From Treponemataceae bacterium (lineage in GTDB: Bacteria; Spirochaetota; Spirochaetia; Treponematales; Treponemataceae), in the NCBI GenBank assembly GCA_024413635.1, contig JAKSTT010000002.1, forward strand, positions 1 to 64,000: a DNA stretch of 64,000 nucleotides, written 5' to 3'. The position numbers and the translations under genes were made by a program. The notes beneath the pieces were generated by a model, which ran no database searches, had not been told where the DNA came from, and saw only the letters and a list, made by a program, of their open reading frames with translations. Positions 43,901 to 54,724 of this stretch are shown here, one piece after another. The stretch's first letter is position 1, and each line of letters begins with the position of its first letter.

Positions 43901-44472
43901 GTAAATACCTGAAAGAATGGTATGAAGCTCCAGTATTCCAGTCTCCTTCAAACGAACAGATTGAAGCAAAACTGATGGAAGCAGGGTTCGATAAAACCTC
44001 TAAGGCTGTTCTCCGTGACGGCCGCACCGGTGAACCTTTCCAGAATACCGTATTCGTTGGTGTTATCTACTACCTGAAACTGCACCACCTTGTTGATGAA
44101 AAGATGCATGCCCGTTCAACCGGTCCTTACTCACTGGTTACCCAGCAGCCTCTTGGTGGTAAAGCTCAGTTTGGTGGTCAGCGTCTTGGTGAAATGGAGG
44201 TTTGGGCACTTGAAGCTTATGGTGCTGCAAACACCCTGCAGGAGCTGATGACCATCAAGTCGGATGATATGACCGGTCGTTCAAAGATTTACGAATCAAT
44301 TGTTAAGGGTGAACCTTCAACAAATGCCGGTGTACCAGAATCATTCAACGTACTGGTTCAGGAACTTCGTGGTCTTGCACTGGACTTCACCATCTATGAT
44401 GCCAAAGGAAAACAGATTCCTCTGACTGAACGTGATGAAGAACTGATTGCAAAGGCAAGTTCTAACTTCTAA
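40936..44472 (+). CDS. rpoB: DNA-directed RNA polymerase subunit beta
   Basis: 1178 residues. The beta subunit forms one side of the active cleft. The rifampicin region reads [19 protein letters not shown] then LSALGPGGL. Serine stands at the position equivalent to E. coli 531, where spirochaetes are reported to have Asn, while the residue equivalent to N518 is Ile. [18 protein letters not shown] and the C-terminal [18 protein letters not shown] are conserved. The ATG at 40936, with AGGGG upstream, is preferred to a TTG just before it. rpoC follows in the same direction. Confidence 0.98.
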   Translation: MFAKSRTVNRQYIGKNIQNFMELPDLIDIQLSSYESFLQKDKLEKGEPLEMQGLEEVFHSAFPIESPNGDMLLEYEYYILDYENIKFGEQECKQKGITYSVPLKAKINLIFQQTGEIRQKEIYMGDIPLMTDRGTFIINGAERVVVSQIHRSPGVIFSHDKGVYSSRIIPYRGSWLEFEIDPKKELIYAKIDRKKRILGTIFLRALGYSTREEIIRAFYQVEKVALENTHEFKESLIDRVLADAVWIKDEEGNEKKLFKAGSRLHQHDIDDLFAHESVKEITLITFDTRTNPDDPTQVNESLDSDIIINCFEREEIRFQKEGAESDEPTKEDALTAVYSVLQPGEGITLEQAEKDLTTMFFSLRRYDLGRVGRYKLNKKFNYKEPVEELTLVKQDIIETMKFFTKVYIGEEAIDDIDHMGNRRVRSVGESMTNNLKTAFNRMERIAKERMGLKETDTMKPQDLISIKPIVAALKEFFGSSTLSQFMDQINPLAELTHKRRLSALGPGGLSRDRAGFEVRDVHYTHYGRMCPIETPEGPNIGLIVSLAIYTRVNDYGFLEAPYRKIENGKATQQVDYLTAIDEDKYYIGQASAQMDKDGNFLDSTLACRRYGDYSSRAPKDVQYMDVSPKQVISVSASLIPFLEHDDANRALMGCNMQRQAVPLLFPEPPIVGTGMERKCAYDSGVLVKAKKPGEVIHVTSDEVRVQNEEQKKTGEYDSYPLLKYQRTNQDTCYHQRPVVELGQKVEKGTVLADGPATFNGELALGRNILVGFVPWNGYNYEDAVLISQRVVKEDMYTSIHIKEFTTDLRETKLGPEKITRDIPNTSEKTLDNLDSEGIVRIGAKVRSGDILVGKVSPKSETETTPEFKLLNSIFGEKAKEVRDSSLRVPHGVEGTVIDVQRLRRTEGDELNPGVDEVVKVLIAIKRKLREGDKMAGRHGNKGVVARVLPEEDMPYLEDGTPLDVCLNPLGVPSRMNIGQIMESELGLAGKYLKEWYEAPVFQSPSNEQIEAKLMEAGFDKTSKAVLRDGRTGEPFQNTVFVGVIYYLKLHHLVDEKMHARSTGPYSLVTQQPLGGKAQFGGQRLGEMEVWALEAYGAANTLQELMTIKSDDMTGRSKIYESIVKGEPSTNAGVPESFNVLVQELRGLALDFTIYDAKGKQIPLTERDEELIAKASSNF

Positions 44473-44557
44473 AAACTGATCTGCCGGCCGGTTATCGGCT
44501 GGCAGTAACATCCGAATCTGCAGTCCTGTACGGGCTGCGGTCTAATAGGAGAATATA

Positions 44558-47500
44558 ATGCGTGATATCCAGGATTTTGACAGCTTAATGATTAAGCTCG
44601 CTTCGCCAGACACCATCCGTGCATGGTCTTACGGTGAAGTTAAAAAACCTGAAACAATTAACTATCGTACCCTTCGCCCAGAGAAAGAAGGTCTGTTCTG
44701 TGAACGCATCTTCGGTACCACCAAAGAATGGGAATGTTACTGTGGTAAATTCAAGTCTATCCGTTACAAGGGTGTAATCTGTGACCGCTGTGGTGTAGAA
44801 GTAACTCACTTTAAAGTACGCCGCGAACGCATGGGTCATATTGAACTTGCCGCTCCTGTATCACACATCTGGTATTACCGCTCAGTTCCTTCACGCATGG
44901 GACTTTTGCTTGATCTGCAGGTTGCTGCACTCCGCAATGTTCTGTACTACGAAAAATATATCGTAATTGACCCGGGTGAAACTGACCTGAAGAAGAACCA
45001 GCTGCTGTCTGAAGATGAATATCTTGAAGCACAGGAACGCTACGGCGGTAACTTCCAGGCTGGTATGGGTGCTGAAGCAATCAAAACCTTGCTTGAAAAC
45101 CTGAACCTGGATGAACTGGCTGCTGACCTGCGTGAAAAAATGATCGCCAAAGGTTCAAAAAGCGATAAACGTCTGCTGAAACGTATTGAAATCGTAGAAA
45201 ACTTCCGCTCATCTACCAACAAATGTTCATGGATGATTCTGGACGTTATCCCGGTTATTCCACCGGATCTGCGCCCAATGGTTCAGCTGGATGGTGGCCG
45301 CTTTGCTACTTCAGACCTGAACGACCTGTACCGCCGTGTACTGAACCGCAATAACCGTCTTAAGAGACTGCAGTCACTGGCAGCTCCTGACATCATTATC
45401 CGCAACGAAAAACGCATGCTGCAGGAAGCTGTTGACGCTCTGTTCGACAACAGCAAACGCAAACGTGTTGTAAAAGGTGCTTCTAACCGTCCTCTGAAAT
45501 CAATTTCAGACATGCTGAAAGGTAAACAGGGTCGTTTCCGCCAGAACCTGCTGGGTAAACGTGTAGACTACTCTGGTCGTTCAGTAATCGTTGTAGGACC
45601 TGAACTGAAACTGTGGCAGTGTGGTCTGCCTACCAAGATGGCTCTGGAACTCTTCAAGCCATTCATCATGAAGAAACTGGTAGACAAAGACGTTGTATAT
45701 AACATCAAGAAAGCAAAAATGCTGGTAGAACAGGAATCTCCTGAAGTATTTGCTATCCTTGATGAAGTTGTATCTGAACATCCTGTAATGCTGAACCGTG
45801 CACCTACCCTGCACCGTCTTGGTATCCAGGCATTTGAACCTGTTCTGGTAGAAGGTAAAGCTCTGAAACTGCATCCTCTCGTTTGTCACGCATTCAACGC
45901 CGACTTCGACGGTGACCAGATGGCTATCCACGTACCACTGACTCAGGCTGCCCAGATGGAATGCTGGACCCTGATGCTCTCTGCACGTAACCTGCTGGAC
46001 CCTGCTAACGGTAAAACCATCGTTTATCCGTCACAGGACATGGTTCTTGGTATCTACTACCTGACCAAAATCAAACCGTCAGGAAAAGGTACCGGTAAAC
46101 GTTTCTCTTCAGTAGAAGAAGCTATGCTTGCTGCTGAGGCTAAGAACGTTGACTATGAAGCTCTGATTAAAGTTCCGGCTCCAAAAGACGACATCAATAA
46201 GAAATTCAAGAAAGGTGACATCATCGATACCACCTGTGGTCGTCTGATGTTCAACGAAGAAATGCCGGAAGGTGTTGACTATGTAAACGATCTGCTGGGC
46301 GATAAACAGCTGAAAGGCCTTATCGAAAAAGTACTGAAAGAAAAAGGTACCTGGCTGACCGTACAGATGGTAGACGCCATCAAATCCGTAGGTTATAAGA
46401 ACGCTACCTTCTTCGGTGCAACCATCTCAATGGGAGATATTCTGGTTCCTGCTCAGAAACCTGAACTGATCGAAAAAGCAAACAAAGAAGTTGAAGGTAT
46501 CGTTAACCAGTTCTCTAAAGGTGTTATTACCCAGGACGAACGCTACAACCGCGTAGTCGACGTATGGTCAAGAACCAATGAAGAGCTGACTGATGAAGTA
46601 ATGAAGACTCTGGAAAGCGACCAGGAAGGTTTCAACACCATCTACATGATGGCCGCTTCCGGTGCCCGTGGTAGCCGTAACCAGATCCGCCAGCTGGCTG
46701 GTATGCGTGGTTTGATGGCTAAACCTAACGGTGACATTATCGAACTTCCTATCCGCGCAAACTTCAAAGAAGGTCTGTCGGTTATGGAATTCTTCATTTC
46801 TACCAACGGTGCCCGTAAGGGTCTGTCGGATACCGCACTGAAAACTGCAGACGCAGGTTACCTGACCCGCCGTCTGGTTGATATTGCACAGGACGTTGTA
46901 ATCAACGAAGAAGACTGTGGAACCATCAACGGTATCGAATACTCAGCTGTTAAAGACGGTGATGAAGTTGTAGAAACCCTCGAAAAACGCATTACCGGAC
47001 ATTTCACTCTGGAACAGGTTAAACATCCTATTACCGGTGAAGTTCTGTGTGACGTTAACGAATACATTACCGACGAACTGGCAAAAGCAATTGATAAAGC
47101 CGGTGTAGAAACCGTTAAACTCCGCACCGTACTGACCTGTGAAGCACGCTATGGCGTTTGCTGCAAGTGTTACGGACGCAACCTGGCTCATAACAAGATT
47201 GTTGAAATCGGTGAAGCTGTAGGTGTTATCGCTGCCCAGTCAATCGGTCAGCCTGGTACCCAGCTTACCATGCGTACATTCCACGTTGGTGGTACTGCAT
47301 CGAAAGTATCAGAAGATAACCGTATGGTACTCAAATATGATGTACTGGTTGATAAAATCGACGGTGTATCTGTTCCAATGGATGACGGAACCATGCTGTT
47401 TACCCGTAAGGGTCACATGACCGTAACTCCTATCATCAAGGCTTATGAAGTTCCTGCTAAGGCAGAACTGCTGGTTAAAGATGGTGACCGTGTTGCCAAA

Positions 47501-48820
47501 GACCAGCCACTGTACAAAGCCGGTAAAGATGAAGTTGGAGCAGCTGATGTTGCACGCGTAATCATCCGCGACAACACTGTATATCTGTGTAAAAACGAAC
47601 TGACCTTTGAAGTTCAGAACGGTTCAAACGTTGTAGTTAACGAAGGTGATCTGGTAAAAGCCGGTGATACCATCGCAACTTTCGACCTGTACTCAGAGCC
47701 TATTATTGCTGAAGTTTCAGGTTATGCTCACTTTGAAGACATCATCGAAGGTTCAACCCTGGCTGTTGAAGTTGATGAACAGAACGGTAACGTAGAAAAG
47801 AAGATTTCTGACCTGCACATGGATACCAAACAGCCACGTGTACACATTACCGATGAAGCCGGTAACGAACTTGGTAACTATTACCTGCCAGTAGGCGCAA
47901 TTCTTCTGATTGAAGATGCTCAGGCAATTACTGCAGGTACTTCAATTGCCAAGATGCCGAAAGAATCTTCAAAAACTTCGGATATTACCGGTGGTCTTCC
48001 ACGTGTATCTGAACTGTTTGAAGCACGCAAACCAAAGAATCCTGCCGTACTGGCAAAGATTTCCGGCGTTGTATCATTCAAGGGTATTGCAAAGGGTAAA
48101 CGTGTAATCGTAGTAACTGACGATTACGGACAGGCATTTGAACACGCTGTACCAATGGCTAAACGTCTGCTGGTACGTGACGGTGACAAGGTAATTGCCG
48201 GTGAACGTCTGTGTGACGGTGCTCTGAGCCCACACGATATCCTGAACATTCTCGGTGAAAACGCACTGCAGCGCTACCTGATGGATGAAATCCAGTCGGT
48301 ATACCGTATGCAGGGTGTAGATATCAACGATAAACATATCGGTGTTATCGTTCGCCAGATGCTCCGCAAGGTTGAAATCGTAGCAGTAGGTGATACCCGC
48401 TTCATCTACGGACAGCAGGTTGACAAGTACAAGTTCCATGCTGAAAACGCCCGTGTTATGGAAGAAGGTGGACAGCCAGCTATCGCTCGTCCTATGTTCC
48501 AGGGTATTACCAAAGCATCACTGAATGTTGATTCATTCATTTCTGCTGCTTCGTTCCAGGAAACAACCCGCGTTCTGACCAACGCAGCTATTGCCGGTGC
48601 AACCGACAGCCTGCATGGTCTGAAAGAAAACATTATTATCGGTCATATGATTCCAGCCGGTACCGGTGTTAAACACTACCGCAACGTAAAACTCTTCAAC
48701 CAGAGTGACGTTGACCTGGATGTTCAGATGAACGAAATCCTTGAGCGCCGTAAGATTGAAAAAGAAGAAAGCGCTCAGACCGAAGATGCAGCTTCTTACG
48801 ATGCTGCAGATGAGGACTAA
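44558..48820 (+). CDS. rpoC: DNA-directed RNA polymerase subunit beta'
   Basis: 1420 residues. The catalytic magnesium loop [14 protein letters not shown] is intact. The N-terminal zinc site shows CYCGKFK and CDRCGV, and the second zinc site [15 protein letters not shown]. Bridge-helix and trigger-loop regions are recognisable ([35 protein letters not shown]). The acidic C-terminal tail ([15 protein letters not shown]) is a lineage feature without known role. The 85-nt gap after rpoB holds no terminator. Confidence 0.98.
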   Translation: MRDIQDFDSLMIKLASPDTIRAWSYGEVKKPETINYRTLRPEKEGLFCERIFGTTKEWECYCGKFKSIRYKGVICDRCGVEVTHFKVRRERMGHIELAAPVSHIWYYRSVPSRMGLLLDLQVAALRNVLYYEKYIVIDPGETDLKKNQLLSEDEYLEAQERYGGNFQAGMGAEAIKTLLENLNLDELAADLREKMIAKGSKSDKRLLKRIEIVENFRSSTNKCSWMILDVIPVIPPDLRPMVQLDGGRFATSDLNDLYRRVLNRNNRLKRLQSLAAPDIIIRNEKRMLQEAVDALFDNSKRKRVVKGASNRPLKSISDMLKGKQGRFRQNLLGKRVDYSGRSVIVVGPELKLWQCGLPTKMALELFKPFIMKKLVDKDVVYNIKKAKMLVEQESPEVFAILDEVVSEHPVMLNRAPTLHRLGIQAFEPVLVEGKALKLHPLVCHAFNADFDGDQMAIHVPLTQAAQMECWTLMLSARNLLDPANGKTIVYPSQDMVLGIYYLTKIKPSGKGTGKRFSSVEEAMLAAEAKNVDYEALIKVPAPKDDINKKFKKGDIIDTTCGRLMFNEEMPEGVDYVNDLLGDKQLKGLIEKVLKEKGTWLTVQMVDAIKSVGYKNATFFGATISMGDILVPAQKPELIEKANKEVEGIVNQFSKGVITQDERYNRVVDVWSRTNEELTDEVMKTLESDQEGFNTIYMMAASGARGSRNQIRQLAGMRGLMAKPNGDIIELPIRANFKEGLSVMEFFISTNGARKGLSDTALKTADAGYLTRRLVDIAQDVVINEEDCGTINGIEYSAVKDGDEVVETLEKRITGHFTLEQVKHPITGEVLCDVNEYITDELAKAIDKAGVETVKLRTVLTCEARYGVCCKCYGRNLAHNKIVEIGEAVGVIAAQSIGQPGTQLTMRTFHVGGTASKVSEDNRMVLKYDVLVDKIDGVSVPMDDGTMLFTRKGHMTVTPIIKAYEVPAKAELLVKDGDRVAKDQPLYKAGKDEVGAADVARVIIRDNTVYLCKNELTFEVQNGSNVVVNEGDLVKAGDTIATFDLYSEPIIAEVSGYAHFEDIIEGSTLAVEVDEQNGNVEKKISDLHMDTKQPRVHITDEAGNELGNYYLPVGAILLIEDAQAITAGTSIAKMPKESSKTSDITGGLPRVSELFEARKPKNPAVLAKISGVVSFKGIAKGKRVIVVTDDYGQAFEHAVPMAKRLLVRDGDKVIAGERLCDGALSPHDILNILGENALQRYLMDEIQSVYRMQGVDINDKHIGVIVRQMLRKVEIVAVGDTRFIYGQQVDKYKFHAENARVMEEGGQPAIARPMFQGITKASLNVDSFISAASFQETTRVLTNAAIAGATDSLHGLKENIIIGHMIPAGTGVKHYRNVKLFNQSDVDLDVQMNEILERRKIEKEESAQTEDAASYDAADED

Positions 48821-48880
48821 CAGAAAGCGGTGAGCAGGGTTTACTGCTTCCCTTGTACGGTCAATAACTGCTGATAGTAA

Positions 48881-48910
48881 TTGACTTTAAAGAGGGAAAT
48901 TTAGTAAACT
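48881..48910 (+). promoter_or_regulatory. candidate promoter before rpsL
   Basis: TTGACT (48881–48886), 18-nt spacer, TAAACT (48905–48910). Downstream, AATTTAG and CTAAATT could form a leader hairpin. The 158-nt gap between rpoC and rpsL has no other obvious signal. Confidence 0.45.
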
Positions 48911-48978
48911 CCTGCTACTGTCTTAATTTGCTAAATTATCCGGGGTGCTGACCGGAGAAAATATAGGAGTTATGGCTA

Positions 48979-49353
48979 ATGCCTACAATTAATCAGTTAA
49001 TTCGTCAGGGACGTAAGTCAGCTGCCAACAGAACCAAGTCTCCCGCGCTTGAATCTTGTCCGCAGAAACGTGGTGTTTGTACCCGTGTAATGACCGTTAC
49101 CCCTAAAAAACCAAACTCAGCTCTTCGTAAAGTAGCTCGTGTTCGTCTGTCTAACGGTATTGAAGTTACCGCATATATTCCAGGTATTGGACACAACCTG
49201 CAGGAACACTCAGTTGTTCTGATTCGCGGTGGTCGTGTTAAGGACCTTCCTGGTGTTCGCTACCACATCATCCGTGGTACCAAAGATACCCTGGGTGTTG
49301 AAGACCGCAAACGTGGTCGTTCTAAATATGGCGCTAAGCGTCCAAAGGCATAA
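48979..49353 (+). CDS. rpsL: 30S ribosomal protein S12
   Basis: 124 residues. S12 lies at the decoding centre. The two loops where streptomycin-resistance changes arise have the wild-type sequence (TPKKPNSAL and [13 protein letters not shown]). AGGAG stands 9 nt before the ATG. A short out-of-frame ATG (48972) lies between them and encodes only six codons. rpsG follows 10 nt downstream. Confidence 0.98.
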   Translation: MPTINQLIRQGRKSAANRTKSPALESCPQKRGVCTRVMTVTPKKPNSALRKVARVRLSNGIEVTAYIPGIGHNLQEHSVVLIRGGRVKDLPGVRYHIIRGTKDTLGVEDRKRGRSKYGAKRPKA

Positions 49354-49363
49354 GGAGTAAAAG

Positions 49364-49834
49364 ATGGGAAGAAAAAATAAAAGCGTAAACCGTCCTCTGA
49401 TGCCGGACTCAAAATACAACAGCGTAGTAGTTTCAAAATTCATCTGCCGCATGATGCTGGATGGTAAAAAAGAAACCGCTACCAAAATTATCTACGAAGC
49501 AATGGATCAGCTGAAAGCTAAAACTGACAAAGATCCACTGGAAGTATTCCTGAAAGCTCTGGATAACGTAAAACCAATGGTAGAAGTTAAATCACGCCGC
49601 GTTGGTGGTGCTACCTATCAGGTTCCAATCGAAATCCGCGAAGCTCGCCGCGAAGCTCTGGCTATGCGTTGGGTTATCGGTGCTGCCCGCTCAAAGAGTG
49701 GTCACGGCATGGGTGAACGTCTTGCTTCTGAACTTCTTGATGCATTCAACAATACTGGTACTGCATACAAGAAAAAGGAAGACACCCACAAAATGGCAGA
49801 AGCAAACAAAGCTTTTGCTCACTACCGCTGGTAG
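49364..49834 (+). CDS. rpsG: 30S ribosomal protein S7
   Basis: 156 residues, the usual size. S7 starts assembly of the 30S head and contacts the exit-site t[36 protein letters not shown] and [12 protein letters not shown] are family blocks. AAGGAG precedes the ATG. The gene ends at a strong terminator, so fusA is not co-transcribed here. Confidence 0.97.
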   Translation: MGRKNKSVNRPLMPDSKYNSVVVSKFICRMMLDGKKETATKIIYEAMDQLKAKTDKDPLEVFLKALDNVKPMVEVKSRRVGGATYQVPIEIREARREALAMRWVIGAARSKSGHGMGERLASELLDAFNNTGTAYKKKEDTHKMAEANKAFAHYRW

Positions 49835-49840
49835 TCTTAC

Positions 49841-49875
49841 AAAAGGCATCTGCAAAAGGCAGGTGCCTTTTTTTT
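49841..49875 (+). terminator. intrinsic terminator after rpsG
   Basis: GGCATCTGC and GCAGGTGCC form a 9-bp stem (one T-G pair) flanked by AAAA and a run of ten Ts. It closes the rpsL-rpsG unit 6 nt after the stop. Confidence 0.92.
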
Positions 49876-49899
49876 ATGTTATCTTTAAAAAAGAACCAC

Positions 49900-49928
49900 T
49901 TGCATATTTTTTTTAAATAAGTTATAAG
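49900..49928 (+). promoter_or_regulatory. promoter for the pre-tuf leader
   Basis: TTGCAT (49900–49905), 17-nt spacer of A and T, TATAAG (49923–49928). Transcription from here would begin near 49935 and run about 437 nt before the tuf start codon. Confidence 0.55.
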
Positions 49929-49935
49929 TAAGTGC

Positions 49936-50260
49936 TCAACAAATATATGTTGAAGTAGTTTCAAGACTACGGGTTCTTTAAGATTCAAGTGGGAGAGGGT
50001 GAATCTCCTGGTTTACCGTAAAAATACGAAAGTATTAGGATAAACGGCCCGTCTGGTCAAAAGACTTGTTATGGATGACAGCTACCGTCGGTAGTTTTCA
50101 TATAAAGCAGATCGATATGGGTTCTTGATTACTTGAAACCATACCGGTCATCTACAAAGTTTTGATGGTAATAGGTGGTTTCAGAGGCAAACCGAAATGA
50201 TGGTTTGTTACATGAATAATTCTTTGATTCCTACCTTAATAAAAAAGTCATCAAAACTTG
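49936..50260 (+). ncRNA. candidate structured RNA or long leader upstream of tuf
   Basis: A 537-nt gene-free gap precedes tuf. From the promoter near 49930 the RNA can form TCAACA/TGTTGA, GTAGT/ACTAC, AGATTCA/TGAATCT, AATAC-GAAA-GTATT inside GTTTA/TAAAC (a GNRA tetraloop), CTACC-GTC-GGTAG, a TATGG-based stem (50116–50143), and a perfect long-range stem AAGTTTTGATG/CATCAAAACTT (50157–50167 with 50249–50259) closing a multi-branched region. No tmRNA, RNase P, SRP or 6S signature was found. From 50261 to 50371 the sequence holds AGTTCT-TT-AGAACT and AT-rich DNA. It may be a tuf 5' leader or a separate RNA. Confidence 0.5.
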
Positions 50261-50371
50261 GTTTATCACTGTGTGTGTAGTTGAATGTACAGTTCTTTAG
50301 AACTTTGGCATTCGAAAATTATACAACACTATAACTTTTTTACAGTGCCTTTAATCTGTAAGGAGGATCAA

Positions 50372-51559
50372 ATGGCAAAGGAAAAGTTCGAAAGAACCAA
50401 AATGCACATGAACGTAGGAACCATCGGTCACGTTGACCATGGTAAGACTACTCTTTCAGCTGCAATCACAATGTACTGCGCTATGAAACATGGCGACAAA
50501 GCATTGAAGTATGATGAGATTGATAATGCTCCGGAAGAAAAAGCCCGTGGTATTACAATTAACACCCGTCACCTCGAGTATCAGTCAGACAAACGTCACT
50601 ATGCTCATATTGACTGCCCCGGACATGCCGACTACATCAAAAACATGATTACCGGTGCTGCTCAGATGGACGGTTCAATCCTCGTAGTATCAGCTCCAGA
50701 CTCAGTTATGCCACAGACCCGCGAACACATCCTGCTCGCTCGTCAGGTAGGCGTTCCAAAACTGATCGTATTCCTGAACAAAATCGACCTGCTGGATGAC
50801 CCAGAACTGGTTGAACTGGTAGAAGAAGAAGTTCGTGACGTTCTCGAATCTTACGGATTCCCACGTGACACTCCTATCGTAAAAGGTTCTGCATTCAAAG
50901 CTATGGCTGATGGTGCTTCTGCTGAAGACACCGCTTGTATCCAGGAACTCCTGGACACCATGGACAGCTACTTCGACGACCCAGTTCGCGACGATGCTAA
51001 ACCATTCCTGATGCCTATCGAAGACATCTTCACCATTTCTGGTCGTGGTACCGTAGTAACCGGTAAGATCGAATGTGGTGTTATCAACATGAACGAACCA
51101 GTAGAAATCGTAGGTATTCGTCCTACCGCTTCTTCAACTGTTACCGGTATTGAAATGTTCAACAAAATGCTGGATCAGGGTATGGCTGGTGATAACGTTG
51201 GTATTCTGCTCCGCGGTGTTGACAAGAAAGATGTTCAGCGCGGTCAGGTTCTGGCAAAACCAGGTTCAATCCACCCACACACCAAATTCGAAGGTCAGCT
51301 GTACGTTCTGTCTGCAGAAGAAGGTGGACGCCACTCTCCATTCTTCAGTGGTTATCGCCCACAGTTCTACTTCAGAACTACTGATATCACCGGTACCATC
51401 ACTCTGCCAGAAGGCATCGACATGGTAAAACCTGGTGACAACACCAAAGTAATCGGTGAACTGATTCACCCAGTAGCAATGGACAAAGGTCTGAAATTCG
51501 CTATCCGCGAAGGTGGACGTACTATCGCTTCTGGTCAGGTAACTGAAATCATCGAATAA
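50372..51559 (+). CDS. tuf: elongation factor Tu
   Basis: 395 residues. EF-Tu carries aminoacyl-tRNA to the ribosome. G motifs: GHVDHGKT (19–26), DCPGH with catalytic His85 (81–85) and NKID (136–139). The segment after VVSA reads [11 protein letters not shown] where most have ADGPMPQTREH. The open frame extends 87 nt upstream, but AAGGAGGATCAA and the [10 protein letters not shown] beginning fix the start at 50372. It is followed at once by rpsJ and the S10 genes, without fusA. Confidence 0.98.
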   Translation: MAKEKFERTKMHMNVGTIGHVDHGKTTLSAAITMYCAMKHGDKALKYDEIDNAPEEKARGITINTRHLEYQSDKRHYAHIDCPGHADYIKNMITGAAQMDGSILVVSAPDSVMPQTREHILLARQVGVPKLIVFLNKIDLLDDPELVELVEEEVRDVLESYGFPRDTPIVKGSAFKAMADGASAEDTACIQELLDTMDSYFDDPVRDDAKPFLMPIEDIFTISGRGTVVTGKIECGVINMNEPVEIVGIRPTASSTVTGIEMFNKMLDQGMAGDNVGILLRGVDKKDVQRGQVLAKPGSIHPHTKFEGQLYVLSAEEGGRHSPFFSGYRPQFYFRTTDITGTITLPEGIDMVKPGDNTKVIGELIHPVAMDKGLKFAIREGGRTIASGQVTEIIE

Positions 51560-51571
51560 TATTGGATTATG

Positions 51572-51605
51572 AACAAAATCCGGGTAATTCCACCCGGGTT
51601 TTGTT
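51572..51605 (+). terminator. hairpin between tuf and rpsJ
   Basis: AACAAAATCCGGGT and ACCCGGGTTTTGTT pair over 14 bp (one T-G) around a 6-nt loop. The 3' arm ends directly before the rpsJ ribosome-binding site TTTGGAGG. It may cut down read-through from tuf or mask translation of rpsJ. Confidence 0.65.
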
Positions 51606-51615
51606 TGGAGGAAAA

Positions 51616-51924
51616 ATGGCGACCGAAAAGATTCGTGTCAGACTCCGCGCATTTGACGTTGAGTTGATCGATCAGAGTGCAAAAGCTATCGTACAGACCG
51701 TACAGAAAGCAGGGGCTAAAGTTTCAGGACCTATCCCACTGCCAACCCGTATTAACAAGGTAACCGTTCTGCGTTCACCTCACGTTAATAAAAAGTCTAG
51801 AGAACAGTTTGAAATGCGCACTCACAAACGTCTGATTGATATCATCGAACCATCAGCTGATGTTATGGACTCACTGATGAAGCTCGAACTGCCAGCAGGC
51901 GTAGACGTAGAAATTAAACAGTAA
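51616..51924 (+). CDS. rpsJ: 30S ribosomal protein S10
   Basis: 102 residues from the ATG at 51616, with GGAGG 7 nt before it; a longer frame from 51562 runs through the preceding hairpin and is rejected. S10 is part of the 30S head and also of Nus antitermination complexes. [17 protein letters not shown] and [20 protein letters not shown] are typical. It is the first gene of the long S10 operon. Confidence 0.97.
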   Translation: MATEKIRVRLRAFDVELIDQSAKAIVQTVQKAGAKVSGPIPLPTRINKVTVLRSPHVNKKSREQFEMRTHKRLIDIIEPSADVMDSLMKLELPAGVDVEIKQ

Positions 51925-52003
51925 TTAAACTCTAACAATAATTACTGTAAATGGTACGGTTCCCAGGATCAGGGAATGGCGGCCAATAAGGAGAACTATC
52001 AGA

Positions 52004-52624
52004 ATGAAAGGTCTGATTGCAAAAAAAGTAGGCATGACACAGGTGTTTGACGAAAACGGAAACCTGATTCCGGTAACCGTGATCCACGTTGAACCCAATA
52101 CAGTTGTTGCCTTAAAGAACAAAGAGAACTGTGGCTACGATGCAGTTGTGCTTGGTCTTGAAGATTTGAAAGAATCAAAAGTATCTAAGCCATATGCCGG
52201 ACAGTTCACTAATGGTGTAACCCCAAAACGCCACCTGAAAGAATTCCGTGACTTTGAAAAAGAAGTTGCAGTTGGCGATGGTGTTGGAATTGAACTGTTT
52301 GAAGGCGTTCGTTTCCTTGATGTTACTGCTACCTCAAAAGGAAAAGGTTTCCAGGGTGTTATGAAACGCTGGGGCTTCCATGGTGGTCGTGCAACTCACG
52401 GTTCAAAATTCCACAGAGAACCAGGTGGTACTGGTATGAACACAACTCCAGGACATTGTTTCAAAAACGTAAAAATGCCTGGTCGTATGGGTTGTGAAAA
52501 AGTAACCGTTCAGAATCTGCGTGTTGTAAAAATTGACCCAGAAATGAACGTTGTAATGGTTCGCGGCGCAGTGCCCGGGAATAAAGATTGTACGCTGATT
52601 GTTAAGTCCAGTGTAAAGAAATAA
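52004..52624 (+). CDS. rplC: 50S ribosomal protein L3
   Basis: 206 residues. L3 starts 50S assembly and reaches the peptidyl transferase centre. The long loop reads WGFHGGRATHGSKFHREPG, TPGHCFKNVKMPGRMG. The glutamine methylated by PrmB in E. coli (GSIGQN) is Met here (GTGMNT). A small TTCCC/GGGAA hairpin (51960–51976) lies in its 79-nt leader. AAGGAG precedes the ATG. Confidence 0.97.
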   Translation: MKGLIAKKVGMTQVFDENGNLIPVTVIHVEPNTVVALKNKENCGYDAVVLGLEDLKESKVSKPYAGQFTNGVTPKRHLKEFRDFEKEVAVGDGVGIELFEGVRFLDVTATSKGKGFQGVMKRWGFHGGRATHGSKFHREPGGTGMNTTPGHCFKNVKMPGRMGCEKVTVQNLRVVKIDPEMNVVMVRGAVPGNKDCTLIVKSSVKK

Positions 52625-52639
52625 CGTCGAGAGGAACGT

Positions 52640-53278
52640 ATGGAAAAGAAAGTATTTTCAATCGATGGTAAAGAACTTCGCACAATTACCCTGGATGATA
52701 ACGTTTTCGGTCTCCCGGTTAATGAAGATGTAGTTTACTACGCCATCAACAATGAATTAGCTAACAAACGTGTAGGTACTGCTTGTACTAAGGATCGCTC
52801 TGAAGTACACGGTTCTAACGCTAAACCTTACAAACAGAAGGGTACTGGTAATGCACGTCGTGGTGATAAAAAATCTCCACTCACCAGAGGTGGTGGTGTA
52901 ATTTTTGGACCAAAACCACGTGATTTCAGTTTCACTCTGCCAAAAAAGGTAAAACGTTTGGCAATGAAATCTATTCTGTCTGAAAAAGCACAGAATGACA
53001 GACTTACTATTATCGAAGATTTTACCGTAGCTAGCGGAAAAACAAAGGATCTTGCTTCGATTCTGGCTCACTTCGGTGACGAAAGAACTGTAATCGTTCT
53101 GAAAGATGATGATGCAATGATTAAGAGAGCAGGAAATAACATTCCTAACGTTTCTTTCCTTTCATATAACCGTCTTCGTGCTCACGACCTCTTCTATGCT
53201 AGAAAAGTTCTGATGCTCGAAACAGCTGCTAAGAATCTCGCTGATTTCTATAGTGACAAAGACGGGGAGGCTAAATAA
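52640..53278 (+). CDS. rplD: 50S ribosomal protein L4
   Basis: 212 residues. L4 lines the exit tunnel and can repress its own operon in some bacteria. The tunnel loop contains KPYKQKGTGNARRGDKKSP and GGVIFGPKPRDFSF. GAGAGGAACGT precedes the ATG. The stop overlaps the rplW start by 1 nt. Confidence 0.97.
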   Translation: MEKKVFSIDGKELRTITLDDNVFGLPVNEDVVYYAINNELANKRVGTACTKDRSEVHGSNAKPYKQKGTGNARRGDKKSPLTRGGGVIFGPKPRDFSFTLPKKVKRLAMKSILSEKAQNDRLTIIEDFTVASGKTKDLASILAHFGDERTVIVLKDDDAMIKRAGNNIPNVSFLSYNRLRAHDLFYARKVLMLETAAKNLADFYSDKDGEAK

Positions 53279-53562
53279 TGAATTACGAAGATATTCTTAT
53301 TGAGCCTGTTTTATCTGAAAAAGCTACTTTATTGCGCGAAGAAGGCAAGTACGTATTCAAAGTACACCCAGACGCCAATAAAATTCAGATTAAAGAAGCA
53401 GTTGCTAAGCTCTTTGACGTAAAAGTTAAATCTTGCACTGTTATGAATGTATATGGAAAAATGCGCCGTGTTCGTGGTAGACCTGGCCGCACTTCCAGTT
53501 GGAAAAAGGCTATCGTTCGGCTCGAAGCTGGCGAAACCATTAAGGTGTTCGAAGGCGTTTAA
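53278..53562 (+). CDS. rplW: 50S ribosomal protein L23
   Basis: 94 residues. L23 sits at the tunnel exit and docks trigger factor and SRP. EDILIEPVLSEKATLL and the basic loop GKMRRVRGRPGRTSSWKKA are family features. The start codon shares one base with the rplD stop; GGGGAGG lies upstream. Confidence 0.96.
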   Translation: MNYEDILIEPVLSEKATLLREEGKYVFKVHPDANKIQIKEAVAKLFDVKVKSCTVMNVYGKMRRVRGRPGRTSSWKKAIVRLEAGETIKVFEGV

Positions 53563-53594
53563 GCCTGAGACCGCGTTAGAGAAGGAGAACCGGA

Positions 53595-54419
53595 ATGGCT
53601 CTTAAGATTTACAAGCCTATTACTGCAGGTACACGTACTCGTATTGACCTGCGTAGAGATGAGCTGACCACCGATAAGCCTGAGAAAAGCTTGACCTCTG
53701 GTCGCAAATCTAATGGTGGACGCGGTGCTAAGGGACGTATTTCAGTACGTCATCAAGGCGGCGGACACAAACAGAAGTATCGTGTAATTGACTTCAAACG
53801 TGACAAGCACGGTATTCCTGGTACAGTTAAAACTATCGAATACGATCCTAACCGTAGTGCAAACATCGCTCTGGTATTCTATGCCGACGGTGAAAAACGC
53901 TACATCATTGCTCCTAAAGGACTGCAGGTTGGACAGAAAATTGTTTCTGGTGCAAACGTTCCACCAACTCTTGGTAACGCTCTGCCACTCGAATCAATTC
54001 CAGTAGGTTTCACTGTTCACAACATTGAACTTAACCTGGGCCGCGGTGGACAGCTGGCTCGTTCAGCAGGTGCAAGTGCACTGATCGCAGCAAAAGAAGG
54101 TGAATACGTAACTATTCGTCTTCCTTCTGGTGAAGTACGTCGTGTACATCAGAAATGCTACGCTACCATCGGTGAAGTTGGTAACGAAGATCGTATGAAC
54201 ACACAGCTTGGTAAAGCTGGTCGTAACAGATGGCGGGGTATTCGTCCTACCGTACGTGGTATGGCAATGAACCCAGTTGATCATCCACTTGGTGGTGGTG
54301 AAGGTGCTGGTAAAGGTCGTAATCCTGTTACTCCTTGGGGACAGCCATGTCGTGGATACAAGACCCGCAACAAGCGGAAGGTGTCAAACAATTTTATTGT
54401 TTCACGCCGCAAGAAGTAG
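53595..54419 (+). CDS. rplB: 50S ribosomal protein L2
   Basis: 274 residues. L2 is needed for subunit joining and peptidyl transfer. [18 protein letters not shown] and the C-terminal [13 protein letters not shown] are present; the second His of the common VDHPHGGG motif is Leu here, while the first is kept. GAAGGAGAACC precedes the ATG. It lies in the canonical place between L23 and S19. Confidence 0.97.
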   Translation: MALKIYKPITAGTRTRIDLRRDELTTDKPEKSLTSGRKSNGGRGAKGRISVRHQGGGHKQKYRVIDFKRDKHGIPGTVKTIEYDPNRSANIALVFYADGEKRYIIAPKGLQVGQKIVSGANVPPTLGNALPLESIPVGFTVHNIELNLGRGGQLARSAGASALIAAKEGEYVTIRLPSGEVRRVHQKCYATIGEVGNEDRMNTQLGKAGRNRWRGIRPTVRGMAMNPVDHPLGGGEGAGKGRNPVTPWGQPCRGYKTRNKRKVSNNFIVSRRKK

Positions 54420-54433
54420 TTTAGGAGATAACC

Positions 54434-54712
54434 GTGTCAAGATCTGTTAAAAAAGGTCCTTTCATTGAAAAGAGCCTTTATAAAAAGGTTATTGAAATGA
54501 ATAAACAGTCAGACCGCAAGATGATTAAAACTTATTCTCGCTGTTCGACTATTATTCCTGAAATGGTAGGTAACACCATTTCTGTTTACAACGGCAAATC
54601 ATGGGTTCCAGTATACGTAACAGAAAACCTCGTTGGTCATAAACTCGGCGAGTTTGCTCCTACACGTATTTTCCGTGGTCACGCCGGATCTGATAACAAG
54701 GCTAAGAAATAA
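54434..54712 (+). CDS. rpsS: 30S ribosomal protein S19
   Basis: 92 residues with a GTG start preceded by TTAGGAG. S19 forms a complex with S13 in the 30S head near the A site. [32 protein letters not shown] and [15 protein letters not shown] are conserved. rplV follows after 12 nt. Confidence 0.97.
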   Translation: MSRSVKKGPFIEKSLYKKVIEMNKQSDRKMIKTYSRCSTIIPEMVGNTISVYNGKSWVPVYVTENLVGHKLGEFAPTRIFRGHAGSDNKAKK

Positions 54713-54724
54713 TAGGTGGATATG

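Noticed and set aside
48972-48992. Small leader frame before rpsL
   Set aside because: It is only six codons (MANAYN), overlaps the rpsL start and shows no control structure of its own; it looks like chance.
50285-50371. N-terminal extension of EF-Tu in the longest open frame
   Set aside because: The extra 29 residues match no EF-Tu, and AAGGAGG lies directly before the standard start at 50372.
49877-50371. tmRNA, RNase P RNA, SRP RNA or 6S RNA in the pre-tuf gap
   Set aside because: The tRNA-like ends of tmRNA, the conserved RNase P blocks, the SRP GGAAG loop core and a 6S-type single long bulged hairpin were all looked for and not found.
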